Source of the DNA: Branchipolynoe longqiensis
Lineage: Eukaryota; Annelida; Polychaeta; Phyllodocida; Polynoidae
NCBI GenBank assembly: GCA_030323885.1
Contig: CM059193.1
Span: forward strand, 52,480,749 to 52,544,748
Direction: 5' to 3'
Length of the DNA: 64,000 nucleotides
In this document: in pieces, positions 30,609 through 40,960 of the stretch
How the letters are laid out: every line of letters starts with the position of its first letter
Position numbering within the stretch: position 1 is the stretch's first letter
Position numbers and translations under genes: made by a program
The notes under the pieces: generated by a model
Told to the model about the DNA's origin: nothing
The model's database searches: none
What the model saw: only the letters and a program-made list of their open reading frames with translations

Positions 30609-30761
30609 CTCAACGAAAGCATCCACGTCCTCACTCACGTTTCCCAACTTGCCGGCAACTAACATGAGTTTACTCTGTAGTTCTTTCAGGTCAGCCAGCG
30701 AGTATTTCTGGGGCTTAAGGGTGTCGTTGGGAACAACGACTTGAATGACATCTTCAATTTT
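30609..30761 (-). CDS. RNF213: RNF213-like gene, exon e
   Basis: A 153-bp exon from CTATTCAG|AAAATT to GAG|GTATGT, exactly 51 codons in phase 0 at both ends. It encodes YSLADLKELQSKLMLVAGKL, followed by EDVDAFVE. The YSL.DL.ELQSKLML(I/V)AGK segment is a distinctive, well-conserved block of RNF213 and was the strongest anchor for naming the gene. DIRS-2 ends 85 bp away on the intron side. Confidence 0.93.
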
Positions 30762-30959
30762 CTGAATAGAAGAAGGACCTACTGTTACACCACTTAAAGA
30801 TCTGGTCAGCTCATTTTCAACATATATTCATAGGATGAATATTCGCTATATCTTAAAATATTCAAATCCTGAAAATATTAACTACATTGCACTTAGAACT
30901 ATTGAATATTCGGTCTAAAGGTCTTGTATAGCAGAATCATAGATATAAATTACCACTAA

Positions 30960-31517
30960 AGCCCAAGTCACACCTACCCGGACTAGCCCCGGATTTTAAG
31001 CCGGACCACCCCCGGACCATTCCCCGGACTGTCCCGGAGAGCTCAGGATAAAATCGCTAATTTTGGTCATTTGTGCCTCGCTCTCACACCTACACGGACA
31101 AGCCACGGTCTACCCATGGACCACAGCACGGACAAACCCCAGACTACCCGGTGTAGCCACGGATCAGCCCCGGACAACCCCCCCGACAACCCCCGGACGA
31201 CCCCGGACTACAAAATGACCCGGACTGCCCCAGACAACCCCCGGCCAACCCGGATGAGTCACGGATCACACACGGATGATGCCAGTAAATCCCGAATTGC
31301 AATATTCCCCGGATCTCCCCGGATGTTTTAAACATTTTAAAACATCCGGGGCAGACCTCGGATGAGGCCGAATCACCAAGGACCAGCCACAGACCACCAC
31401 GGATCACCAAGGACCAGCCATGGATGAGCCACGGGTGACACCGGATCGCCACGGACCACGCCGGATTACGGGTCGGGGCTCATCCGGCCCCTGAACCGGG
31501 TAGGTGTGACCTAGGCT
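30960..31517. mobile_element. GC-rich MITE with TAA duplication (Harbinger-like)
   Basis: The ends are inverted: AGCCCAAGTCACACCTACCC at the left and the complement of AGCCTAGGTCACACCTACCC at the right. TAA lies on both sides (30957-30959, 31518-31520), a 3-bp TWA duplication as made by PIF/Harbinger transposases. The interior is a run of degenerate 'CCCCGGACnACC' and 'CCACGGAC' repeats, with no transposase. Confidence 0.78.
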
Positions 31518-31999
31518 TAACTGGATTAGAGCTCAAATAGTCCATTCTTATAATATATAATAAAAAATATATATAATATATATGTATAATAGGTTATTAT
31601 TCATATTACAGTGAAATAATTTATTTCCCCATTTATCTATGTAAATCACACAAAAAAGGTATGGAAATTGTACCTATTCTTTCACATGAAAGCTATGAGA
31701 GACAGTATTAGCACTACAATTATATGGTTCATTGCACAATAATCTAAATGTTTTGGCATAGTACCTGCTATGTGAATATTATTTAGGGTAGGCGCCTAAC
31801 CCACTTGCCTAATGGTGTTACAGGCTCGACTCATTTGCCATCATATACACCTCCCCGCTTGGTACTTAACATTGTGTCTGTTCTACTGAATTCGGGGTCA
31901 TTCTCTGAAACTGGGCCCCACATATTTGGTCTCCACGTTACGATGGTGATAACTAAGTCCTATTTTTTGGTAGCAAGTCAAATTATTCATGCCTCGGTA

Positions 32000-32213
32000 T
32001 GTAAAGTATGTTAGCAATAATTCAAGTATTTAATGTATCCCACAAAATGTACCAAAAGTATACTTGTATGATTTTGTGCTAAAGCTAACATGTGACCATT
32101 TACACATGGACACCATGTCCAATTGCTGTCATACATATTCTGATTCCTTGTCATTTTGTTTAACACTAAACATAAAAAGTCGCGGAAATCCACGAAATCG
32201 TTCTTTCATCCCT
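32000..32213. repeat. MITE right-end fragment (CAGGGATGAAAG family)
   Basis: It ends 'cggaaatcnncgaaatcgttctttcatccctg', matching the right end of 414-706, and has the shared 'ctgattccttgtcattttgtttaac' segment. The left end is missing. Confidence 0.65.
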
Positions 32214-32252
32214 GTGAAAGAGGGGCACACAGAATTACTGAAGAATGGTCAC

Positions 32253-32396
32253 CTGGAATGGCTTATCTTCTAGGTGGTGAATGATGTAGATGCCGTTGCT
32301 GTTGATGGCAGATGCCTGCTTGAGTGCGTTAACCGCCACGTCACCTTGAACTGCGTTTACTCCGTTCAGCCAATCCAACACGTTGTTCAAACTTTC
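32253..32396 (-). CDS. RNF213: RNF213-like gene, exon d
   Basis: A 144-bp exon between TTTGCAG|GAAAG and CCAG|GTGACC, 48 codons, phase 0 at both ends. It encodes LNNVLDWLNGVNAVQGDVAV and NSNGIYIIHHLEDKPFQ. Open coding continues upstream of the chosen acceptor to about 32477, so another acceptor (for example ACGTATCAG|C near 32435) could lengthen it. Phase fits both choices less or more; the shorter form keeps phase 0 with its neighbours. Confidence 0.72.
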
Positions 32397-32506
32397 CTGC
32401 AAAGTCACGTATTCACTCTGATGCAGGGATGCTAAAACAGATGGCTGAAGCTGATACGTTAAAGCTACATAGTCCAATGGTTTTGAGTTTCTATCATTTT
32501 CTGGGA

Positions 32507-32730
32507 TAAATATATTAGACTGATCATTGTTGGTTCGTCAACATGGGTAATTTGTGCGCGAACGGGGGACTGCTGCGGTGGCGCCACCTGGGTCCCATCC
32601 CCGACTGCCGAACACGCCCGCTGCCGGACCGTCGCCGGTTGTCGACAGCCCGCCAGGCCTGGTCTCACCACTACGCCACCAGACGCCGGACACACACCTA
32701 CCAGCTTTTAAATATATTGGACTGATCATT
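32507..32730 (-). repeat. GC-rich insertion flanked by 22-bp direct repeats
   Basis: Direct repeats TAAATATATTAGACTGATCA(TT) at 32507-32528 and 32709-32730 differ at one base. They flank about 180 bp of very GC-rich DNA unlike the A/T-rich intron. On the minus strand it starts near CTGGTGGCGTAGTGGTGAGA, which is A-box-like, but I see no clear B box. It may be a tRNA-derived or other retroposed insert with a long target duplication. Confidence 0.5.
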
Positions 32731-33285
32731 ACAATCTACCTTATTTGAGTTTGAAGTAATTTTGATTTAAAATTTAACTTGTATAGATATTTCAAGTGTA
32801 AAAATGTAAAATTAAGTGTGGCATGCTTGTAAAAAAACATCTGACCTCATAGCCATAGGCTTTAGCATAAACAGGTTCTGTTAAATTAATATTAAATTCA
32901 CTTAATATTCCCTTCTATGTAGCAACAAATACTTAATAAGTGCACTTGAGCAAAGTTGGGTACCCGGTATGCATATTCAAATTTACCTAAGTGTGTTGGT
33001 TTTGAAAATTTGAGACTTTCATCGGATGATACAGCCTCGTATTTTCCAGTATTGCATGCCCCAATTCTTTTTCAGAACAATGTGCCAACATTTTCCTAGT
33101 ATTTTAATACCTATTTATTTATAAATATATATTATTGGGAATTGTAAGTGTCATCGCTTATTTTGGGCTAAACAAAAATAGCTTCATCAAATATGATATA
33201 TGAAACGAAACGAACCACCACCTTAGGGTCCTTCCTGACATTCCAGAACTATTAAAGGTGCCCGCTATAGCTCAGAGACGGCAAC

Positions 33286-33888
33286 CGTACTTTGACAAAT
33301 TCTCTCCAAGCACAACTCTTAGTTGTTCTGTTTATATAACCAAATATGTGGGGGGAGAATAGTAGAGTCACTGCACCTGAACAGGGTCAGGGAGAGTGCT
33401 GAGGGCAGTGCTCCCCGAGCACAACTTTGCTTGCTTCTCCTGTTTACATAAACAGATACGTGGGGAGAGTGCTGAGGCTGGTACTCCAGCTGCTATTTTG
33501 AAAATGTCTGGGTGAGTCGAGAGAAGGGAGAGTAAAACCTATGTTTTAAATTCTAGAGTAGTACATACAGGAAATATATTTGCTGTAATACAAAATATTC
33601 GTTAGTTCAATTTCATTGCATAATTTATTTAAATTGATTATTCAGAAGCACATACAGGGGGAAACAATTTGTTGTTGAATGTAACCAGTAAGGAACCAAA
33701 GGGGAATTGAACCTCCTAATCCAGATTACAAGTTCCACACCCTAACCACTAGACTACAGAACCCACTTATAATGTATTGTATCAGTTTAGGCTATTTGTA
33801 GTGGTATGTGTATATATGTTTATCCCCCCTCATATAAACAGAAAAACTAAGCAAAGTTGTGCTTGGAGAGCATTTGTCGGAGTACACT
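33286..33888 (-). mobile_element. TIR element carrying a tRNA-Thr-like sequence
   Basis: The ends are inverted over about 55 bp: GTACTTTGACAAATTCTCTC at the left, and at the right the complement of GTACTCCGACAAATGCTCTC. Both are followed by CAAGCACAACT. Inside, on the minus strand (about 33690-33772), lies TCTGTAGTCTAGTGGTTAGG, anticodon-like CTTGTAA and a B-box GGTTCAATTCC. The internal part matches 10430-10870 in the opposite orientation. No coding capacity. Confidence 0.68.
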
Positions 33889-34826
33889 TGCCGCTTAGCA
33901 AGCTATAACGGGGACCTTTAGCAACCTGATAGGGAAAAAAGTTCCAGATTCACATACTTTCAAAGGCCTGAAAAAACTTATTTTGAATCTCCACAAGTTT
34001 ACAACTGATGACATACACCTTGACATCTGCGGTAGATTGTGAGGTGGAAGAATTCTCTTCAACTTAGCCGCGAATTGAAATTCCCCTACGCTGGACTGCA
34101 TTTTCAAATTGAATATAATTCAGAACTTGCACATTAACCCACCCCCTTAGCTGGGTAAGCATTTAACAAGGGCCCGTGGTCCTGGTGCAGTCGGTGGCGT
34201 ATTTGCGATATGTAAAATACCCATAAGTGACCGTGGTTAATTCTGACTACCTATAGCACAGGGATCTTGGCCCTGGTGCCGTCGGTAGCATATTTGAGAA
34301 GTATCAAGTCCCTAGCTGACCGTGGTTAGGTCGGTGTGCAATAGAGAAAGAAAGAAAAAGCGAGTTATTATTCTTATTAATGTTGGTTAAATTTAAGAAA
34401 TTTTTCGGGACATGACTGACTTGGGTTGTTTTACTAGGTTGCAGCAGGGAGGGATTTTAACATTAGGAATTTATGTACTACCCAGCATTCAAAGGATGCA
34501 TGCAAACAATGCTATATTTAACAATCTAATACTCCTCATGGCATTCAGTGCTTGCTATGAACAGTTGTTAGCTCCTACTTTTATTCATTAGTTATCGGTT
34601 GTCTTTTAATAGGCACCATTAATCAAAACATAATTGTATGGGTTTACTTTTAAAAATTAAATTTTTAAAGATTAACTTTAATGAAGGGAGGGGTAAAAAA
34701 AACTGTTTTGAATACTGCTTATTTTTCATTCCTAGAACCATAACTAAAAAGACAATAAAAGGAAAGTTACAGTTTTCTTGAATACCTAAAATTGCACTGT
34801 TGTTTTTTGTGTTTTTATTAACATAC
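33889..34826. other. Intron 3 remainder
   Basis: Two similar 'ggnccctggtgcngtcggt(g/a)gc(g/a)tatttg ... ctgaccgtggtta' blocks occur at about 34165-34235 and 34260-34330, a short imperfect tandem repeat. Otherwise no feature. Confidence 0.55.
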
Positions 34827-35047
34827 CAATTTTGTAGGCAGCGATTCGTCCGTCTTGATGGTATCCCACACGCGCCGCCACCTCTCGATGAATTGATCGA
34901 ATCCCGAGTTGGGTGGCAGGTCGTAGATGAGCGGGGCAAACCCACTGACAGCAGCGTGCAGAGCAGACACCCGGATCACCTCTTCATCACCTCTCCCCGT
35001 CGCCGATAAGAGCGCCAGTTCAACAAATGTCTTTAGCTCCTTGAATT
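34827..35047 (-). CDS. RNF213: RNF213-like gene, exon c
   Basis: A 221-bp exon from CCCGCCAG|AATTC to TTG|GTATGT. Two bases complete the previous codon, then 73 codons end in phase 0. It encodes ELKTFVELALLSATGRGDEE, SALHAAVSGFAPLIYDLPPN and SGFDQFIERWRRVWDTIK. RNF213 homologues share LKxFVxLA(S)ISAGE, the H.AV.GY.PLLYDLPP motif and GF..F...L..(L/V)W. This is a diagnostic exon. It is GC-rich relative to the flanking intron. Confidence 0.93.
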
Positions 35048-35462
35048 CTGGCGGGAAGGAAATTAATTAATTAATTAATACCAGCAGTAAGAGCAACATC
35101 AACAGCAATATAGTCAACAAACTCCAATAACAATAGTTTATTAGTTATCTAATTATTTGTTATTTTCAAATGAATATTATTGGTCTGTCGCAGATAGTAT
35201 TGATAGCAACAAAAAGTGCGACGTCATCACGATATCGTGGCGACATCAGCTCCTGCATCGGCGAGATATTAAAGCCCGACATCGTTTCGATGCGATTTCT
35301 ACTGTCGGACATAGGTTGTATCAACATCGGGATTATGTCAGATATCGATGTATATGCGATGGTGGATATTCAACAATATTTGGTTAATTCTACAGCTATA
35401 ATTAATCAAACTGGGAAAGCATATTGATTAATTAATTATTACTTATTAGTTTATTTGTGAAC

Positions 35463-35660
35463 CTGCATATAAATCACATTATCCTGACACTGAACTAACC
35501 AGTCCATGGCCTATCCTAATAATGCCGAGCGCCAGGCTGGGAAGTGGAAAGTATCAATTTTATAAGTCATTGGTTTGACTCGAGCGGGAACAGAACTCCC
35601 GACCTTCCGCACGTGAGGTCTGCGCTCTAGCGATTCGGCCACCACACCTGGTGAGCTGGT
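35463..35660 (-). repeat. SINE 5' half
   Basis: On the minus strand this is a tRNA-like head ('ggtggccgaatcgctagagcgcagacctc' with a degenerate B box) and 'caaaccaatgacttataaaattg', continuing to 'gtgtcaggataatgtg'. The GACCTTAG tail is absent. Confidence 0.72.
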
Positions 35661-35707
35661 CTGACCGGCCGAGGGTGTCGGGCGGCAGGTAGTAACCGGC
35701 GACAGGG

Positions 35708-36055
35708 TTTGTTGTTGTTTGTTGTTGTTGTTTTACGTCCTAGCAACATCTAAGGTCATATCAGGACGGGTACCGACTTGTGACAGTGCACACTCATGGT
35801 GACTTTATAGTGCTGTCCCACTGGGAAACCAGGCCGCCAGCACCATGACCTGGTATCCCACTCAGTCACATTATCCTGACACTGAGCACACCAGTCCTTG
35901 CCCTATCCTAATAATGCCGAGCGCCTGGCTAGGAAGCGACAAGTATCAATTTTAAAGTCATTGGTTTGACTCGACCGGGACTCGAACCCACGACCCCACG
36001 ATCTACCAGCATGGGAGATGGACGCTCTAACTCATTCGGCCATCCCGTCTGGTCC
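35708..36055 (-). repeat. Full-length SINE with 12-bp target duplication
   Basis: Bounded by CCGGCGACAGGG at 35696-35707 and 36056-36067. The minus strand reads GGACCAGACGGGATGGCCGA, A-box-like GTTAGAGCGTCC, B-box-like GGGTTCGAGTCC, the central conserved part and the GACCTTAGATGTTGCTAGG tail followed by (TTG)-rich sequence. It is the best-preserved copy in the window, and its head matches the fragment at 858-1012. Confidence 0.92.
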
Positions 36056-36067
36056 CCGGCGACAGGG

Positions 36068-36560
36068 AGTCACTTCCAGAGGAATATGGCGAGTCCACAG
36101 AAGTGTGAGCATGTGCCTTTGCTGCAGAGTGCTCGAGGGGCGATTGGGGGTGAGGGTGGGGGTGGGGGTTGGAGGTTGGGATGGCGGGAGGGTGGGTGTC
36201 TGTGCCGACTAGGCAGTAGTGTCTCCCAGACACACGAACTGGAGCATTTGCAGGCAGTGGTGCATAGAAGGAGATTACATCTGGTCAGTTCACCAGAGTC
36301 GCCAGCTAACATCACCCAATCACACTCTCCATACCAGACCAAATTGAGAATAGCAACTTATAAAGGATAGCTTCAATGTCTCCACAGTCACTCCACCCAC
36401 CCCGTTAACGAACCTCCTCAATCCCACAATTCCCACCTACACAAAACTCACCCATGAAAAGTGCACAGTATATACAGCAACCAACTACCTTCGACTTATA
36501 ACATCCAATACTTAGCCTGATAATCCAGAAATTTAAATTCTTAGTTTTACAATCTACCCG
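36068..36560. other. Intron 2 segment without recognised features
   Basis: A GGGGGTG-rich stretch lies at about 36140-36200. No supportable gene or element ends. Confidence 0.5.
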
Positions 36561-36955
36561 CAGCGTTTGCTTGTTTTTTTATTTGGGGTTTTACATCCTG
36601 GCAACATCTAAGGTCATACATATTAAGACGGGTAGCGAGTTTTTGTTGTTGTTTTTTGTTGTTTTACTTCCTAGCAACATCTAAGGTCATATCAAGACGG
36701 GACGGGTATCGATTTTTGACAATGCACAGTCATGACGACTTTATAGTACTTCCCCCCTCGGAGACCAGGCCACCAGCACCATAACCCGGTTTCTTACTCA
36801 GTTACATTACCCTGATACCGATTTAACCAGTCATTGCCCTATCCTAGAAATGCCACAAGTATCACTTTAGTAAATCATTGGTTAGAGTCGGCCAGGATAT
36901 AAAATACAGAACTATCGCACGGGAAGCATGCACTCTACCGATTCGGTCAATCTGT
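36560..36955 (-). repeat. Two SINE copies in tandem, the first truncated
   Basis: A short tail piece at 36560-36640 ('tttacatcctggcaacatctaaggtcata') is followed by a longer, diverged copy at 36641-36955 reaching the tRNA-like head ('ctctaccgattcggtcaatctg'). Both are on the minus strand. Confidence 0.7.
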
Positions 36956-36989
36956 AATAAGATGTCTATGGCCGAAAAACTTGTTAATC

Positions 36990-37145
36990 ATTGCCACCTC
37001 TCATTGTGACCTCTGATACAAAGAGCCACACCCACATGTGGGTGTGGATAGGGTGATGATATCAGGGAGCCTAGGTGGTATAATGGTTAACACACTAGCC
37101 CAGAATGCAAGAGGTGTGGGTTCAAATCCTGCTTTAGGCGCAATA
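36990..37145 (+). repeat. Third tRNA-derived repeat family, copy 1
   Basis: The tRNA-like part is at 37066-37142: GAGCCTAGGTGGTATAATGG (A-box-like), and GTGGGTTCAAATCCTGC (B box). The upstream 'gagccaca ... ggatagggtgatgatatcaggg' is shared with 43075-43215. A third, weaker tRNA-like piece lies at 43880-43950. Confidence 0.65.
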
Positions 37146-37682
37146 TTTCCGATTTCTACAACCCCTCACGACACTCGTTACAATTACCTGGATCCTATAC
37201 AAGCTAAGGCCTCGCTAAAACAGAAGTTATCCTTCAATTATACCCAGGAAGTCTCGTATAACTTACTCTATTTTACCTCGGGCTGTTGCCTCCAGGGCAT
37301 TCACAGCCCATGGAAATTTTTAAGCACCAAATGTTATTTCCAAATTTTTTTAGTTTAGTTTTTTTATTAACTTTAGACTTTTTAAAATAGTTTGTCATCA
37401 TGACTTCTTTATTCAGACATTGATGTGTCCCTGAGGACGAGTAATCTTAACAGTCTTAGTGGAATCACTCCTTCAGCTATATCACGTGTCCCTTTGGACT
37501 AGACATTAACGTGTCCCTGAGGACGATTAATCGTAACCGTATTGGCGAAAGCTCTCATTGAGCTATATCACAATGTGTGCCTGGGGAATAGTAGTTAACA
37601 TCACAGTAACACAGTAAGAGTTTTGAGGTATCTAGGTTTGTCACCAACATTGGTAGACTTTTTGTCTTTGTAATTATAGAGC

Positions 37683-38667
37683 CTATTCTGGCTCCTTTTG
37701 AGAGTTGTCCAGAATTGTGCTCGCCACTTTGTTGGTCTTCTTCACGCGTTTATCGTAATGAATGGTGAAAGTCCTAGCTGTCTGCCTGCCAGCGTGGTTT
37801 AGAATACTGTTCAGAGAGATTCCCAAAGTTTGAGCCTTTGAGGCCGCAGCATCCCTGGTGGAATGAGGTCCACTCCTGCTTGCTCGAGCAGTTGAAATGT
37901 CAATCTTGCCAGTGTGTCCCATGCAATCCTGTAATGCGGACGAATGTACCTCAATAAGAGTTTTTTTCCTACATGAATGTCGTTTGTTCAAGACAAGTAA
38001 GCCGTAAGTACTCTAACCACACATATTCGAGGGCATGCATCATATGCAACTAATGACAGTGAGGAGAGTGGGTCACCTAGTCTGTTTGATTTTAGTTAGT
38101 TTTTAAGGTTAAAAGTCACTTCTTTTTCCCCCCCTCTTTCATGCCGTTAAGCGAGCGTGCCACTATCGTCTAGCCCCAGTGGCCCGTAACTAACAGTACC
38201 AGTATGACTAACTTTAAGGTGAAATCCCTTAGATTTAAGTTCACATTGCCCGTCCAGTTTTTAAGGGTTGTGAATACTTTATTCACATCCCAGATTCTTT
38301 AGTATTTAGGTTTAGGTGGATTCCTGGCATAGACAGACCGCATGATCCAGAGCACTAGCTGGTGCTTTCCTACTGTTTGTCCATTTGCATGTGGCAACAC
38401 TACCGACAAGGCACATCTTGCAGTGTTCACAGCCCCAAAACCAAGTTCCTCCTCAGCCAATGTTCGCAGGAAATGACAGATTTGCACTATAGAACGAGCC
38501 ATGGTCTTGATCTTTCGTGTTAAACAGAAAAGTCCCCATTTTCTGAGCGAGTTCGCGCAGAGCCTAACTGTTCCCTCTCTCCATGCAGACGAGACCATAA
38601 CTCCAATATGGCTGGGTCCAGTCCAAATGGTTCCAAATACTTCCATATGTCGACAGACAACGTGCAA
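37683..38667 (-). pseudogene. DIRS-4 tyrosine recombinase remnant
   Basis: The frame at 38299-38667 encodes the N-part (LRKWGLFCLTRKIKTMARSI, ELGFGAVNTARCALSVVLPH). The frame at 37683-37991 encodes the C-part with GPHSTRDAAASKAQTLG (HxxR) and FTIHYDK (tyrosine), while the usual HAGW is HAGR. The centre with the first arginine is scrambled. It is a decayed relative of the DIRS-1/2 enzyme. Confidence 0.8.
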
Positions 38668-38819
38668 ATGATGACAACATGGTTTTTTTTTCTTTATACT
38701 TGATGTTTATTACTTGTTTTAAAAAAATAAATTAAAAAAAGAGAAGGGAGCTGCGTTATCAGTATTGACCACTATCTTGAATTCATGTGGCCTCGGAGGA
38801 CAGTGCCAGGTCAGCAAGT

Positions 38820-39402
38820 GAGTGAGAAAAGGAGTGAGCGATAAGAGGAAAGGAGAAACTGGCCTCGTACGCAAATTATCCATGTTAGCCTCGCCAACAT
38901 GCTCAATTCACTTAACTCGGCCCAGAACAGTAAACAGAACAAAGAGAGAGTATTTAAGAAATTTATTAAAAATAAATCAACCTACAGGTAGGCCAGGCAA
39001 GCGGGTGACAGTGACCCAATTCATGTTCGGTAATCGTGATCAAGCGGCCGACTGGGACCAACGGATGAGCAGGTCAGAGCAGACCGGAGCAAGAGACATG
39101 TAGACCCATCAGCGCGCACCCAACACCCTTGCGAGCGCTGAGGGGGCTTCGGTGACCTCCAAGGGTGCCAGGTAGGATCGAACTGCCAGTGACTTCCAGG
39201 GGCCTGCGATCATGATCTCAGGGAGGGGCAGACCTGCCACCTGACAGGCCTGAGCGGCTCCTCTGCGAAGGCTGTGGAGCGTGACGGTGACATCGGTTTG
39301 AAGGGCTGCTGCAGCTGCGAGTCGGAGAACCTTGGCAAGGTAGCGGGCATCCAGAGGTCTCGTGGAAGGCAAGAGGAGGGCTAGAATATCGTAATTACAC
39401 AT
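38820..39402 (-). pseudogene. Tyrosine recombinase C-terminal copy, minus strand
   Basis: It encodes RYLAKVLRLAAAAALQ, VTLHSLRRGAAQACQVAGLP (HxLR box), IMIAGPWKSLAVRSYLAPLE (GPW and catalytic tyrosine) and ends APSALARVLGAR. The downstream 3' region to 38820 is the reverse complement of 40499-40800. The N-terminal two thirds are missing, and at 39403 the gene abuts minisatellite sequence. It keeps a ten-residue segment around GPW that the plus-strand copy lacks. Confidence 0.82.
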
Positions 39403-39590
39403 TCACCCATTTGCTGCTCAACGTTGTATCCCTGGGCTAGGATAATCTAAGCTACATGTGTAAGCGCTTGCTGCTCAGCCCTGTACTGGCTGGGTAGGAT
39501 AACGTAATCTACCCGTTCACATGTGTGCTGCTCAGCGCTGTACCAGTGGGCTAGGATAATGTAAATTATACGTTCATCCGTTTGTGCAGC
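39403..39590. repeat. Minisatellite remnant between the two recombinase copies
   Basis: About three units of the roughly 58-bp repeat 'gctgctcagcnctgtaccggcgggctaggataatgtaa'. The sequence is nearly identical, unit by unit, to 41700-41900, so it is part of the same higher-order array. Confidence 0.85.
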
Positions 39591-40498
39591 ACTGTTTCAG
39601 CCTCCTGGGTCTCTACACGAGTGCTTTGGCGCCGAGAACCTGGCTCAATAAGGCTGCTCATGTCCATGCATACCTGAACTTTTGCCGCAGATATGGTGTC
39701 TCCTCCACTAAGCCCCAGGTTTATGATCTCTTGTCACTCCTTATGCACTTAAGTGCCATATTGGAAGCACCGGGTTCCGTTCTTAATTATTTCAGTTCGA
39801 TTAAGTTATGGGTTGCTGCTATTGGTGATCCCGTTGCCTTTGGAGCACATGAGATTACAGTAATGAAACGTGCAGTAGTTAAGTCCTCTAATCATGTCCC
39901 CCGACAAGCCTCTCCCCTTTCACCCACCGATTTGAAGCAGATCATCCGTTGTCTCGCTTCACTCTGCCCGTGTCCCTGGGTAGTAATCCTTGCCCTGCTG
40001 ATAGGCTATCTCACGCTACTAAGGCAAAGTAACCTAGTTGCACCTGCATCAGGCTTGCCGGTCCATACAATTAAGTTCCGAGATTGTATATGTACTCCAC
40101 ATGAGCTGTTGATTTCGGTCAGGTCCTCTAAAACGAGATCGACTAGTGCCCCTCCAGTCCGTTACCGCCTCCCGTCCATACCGCTCTCCTCCTGCTGTCC
40201 GGTTACCGCCTGGCACCGCTATATTGCTAGGGTTACCCCCCATCCTGATGGCCCTGCCCTCCTCTTGCCTTTTATGAGACCTCTGAATGCACGCTTCCTT
40301 GCCAAGGTTCTCCGCCTCACAGCTGCTGTAGCCCTTCGATCCGATGCCAACGTCACACTACATAGCCTGCGCAGAGGAGCTGCTCAGGCCTGTCAGGTGG
40401 CAGGTCTGCGGAAGTCGCTGGCGGTTCGTTCCTACCTGGGCGCCGTCGAGGTTGCCGAAGCCCCCTCAGCGCTTGCAAGGGTGTTGGGTGCGCGCTGA
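39584..40498 (+). pseudogene. Tyrosine recombinase (Crypton/Ngaro-like), 304 codons
   Basis: A single open frame resembling a tyrosine recombinase. It has an N-terminal SAM-like helical region (LNKAAHVHAYLNFCRRYGVS), the catalytic arginine in GYLTLLRQSNLVAP (about residue 150), a basic strand SVRSSKTRST, HSLRRGAAQACQVAGL (HxLR) and RSYL with the tyrosine. The H/W box (GPW in the opposed copy) is deleted between 'QVAGL' and 'RKSLAV'. The frame begins inside minisatellite sequence, so its true 5' end is gone. No RT is linked to it, which fits a Crypton, but a DIRS/Ngaro fragment is possible. Confidence 0.75.
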
Positions 40499-40960
40499 TG
40501 GGTCTACATTTCCGCTCTGGTCTGCTCTGACCTGCTCAACCTGGGTCCTAGTCGCCCGCTTGCTCATGATTACCGAACCTGACTTGGGTCACTGTCACCC
40601 GCTTGCATGCCTACCTGTAGGCTGATTTATTTTGAATAAATTTCTTAATACTCACTCTCTCTTTTCTTTACTGTTCTGGGCCGAGTTAAGTGAATTGAGC
40701 ATGTTGGCGAGGCTAACATGGATAATTTGCGTACGAGGCCAGTTTTCCTTTCCTGTTATCGCTCACTCCTTTTCTCACTCGCTACTCTGCCTCAGGTGAG
40801 ACGGCTGCTCAACCAGAACGGGTCCTGTTACTGTTAGACCGTGCACCGGCCTCGGTCCAGGCCGTGGGACACACTCACGCGTGACTGACTCGGCGTTGAA
40901 CCTGACTGTGGCCGACAACAAATTATTATAACCGTGGGGCTACATCGGTGACAGTAGTTA
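40499..40960 (+). other. 3' region of the plus-strand recombinase element
   Basis: Sequence 40499-40800 is repeated inverted at 38820-39110. It includes 'gacctgctca', 'gttctgggccgagttaagtgaattgagcatgttggcgaggctaac' and 'gttatcgctcactcc'. The last part, to 40960, has no counterpart on the left. Confidence 0.75.

Noticed and set aside
34827..35047. Bacterial-type gene or horizontal transfer because of GC-rich coding islands (here and at 8062-8673)
   Set aside because: Both islands are bounded by consensus splice sites and fit the host gene in phase; GC-rich exons in AT-rich introns are common in animals.
37066..37142. Functional tRNA gene
   Set aside because: Repeated at 43125-43200 with the same flanks and imperfect stems; a tRNA-derived repeat.
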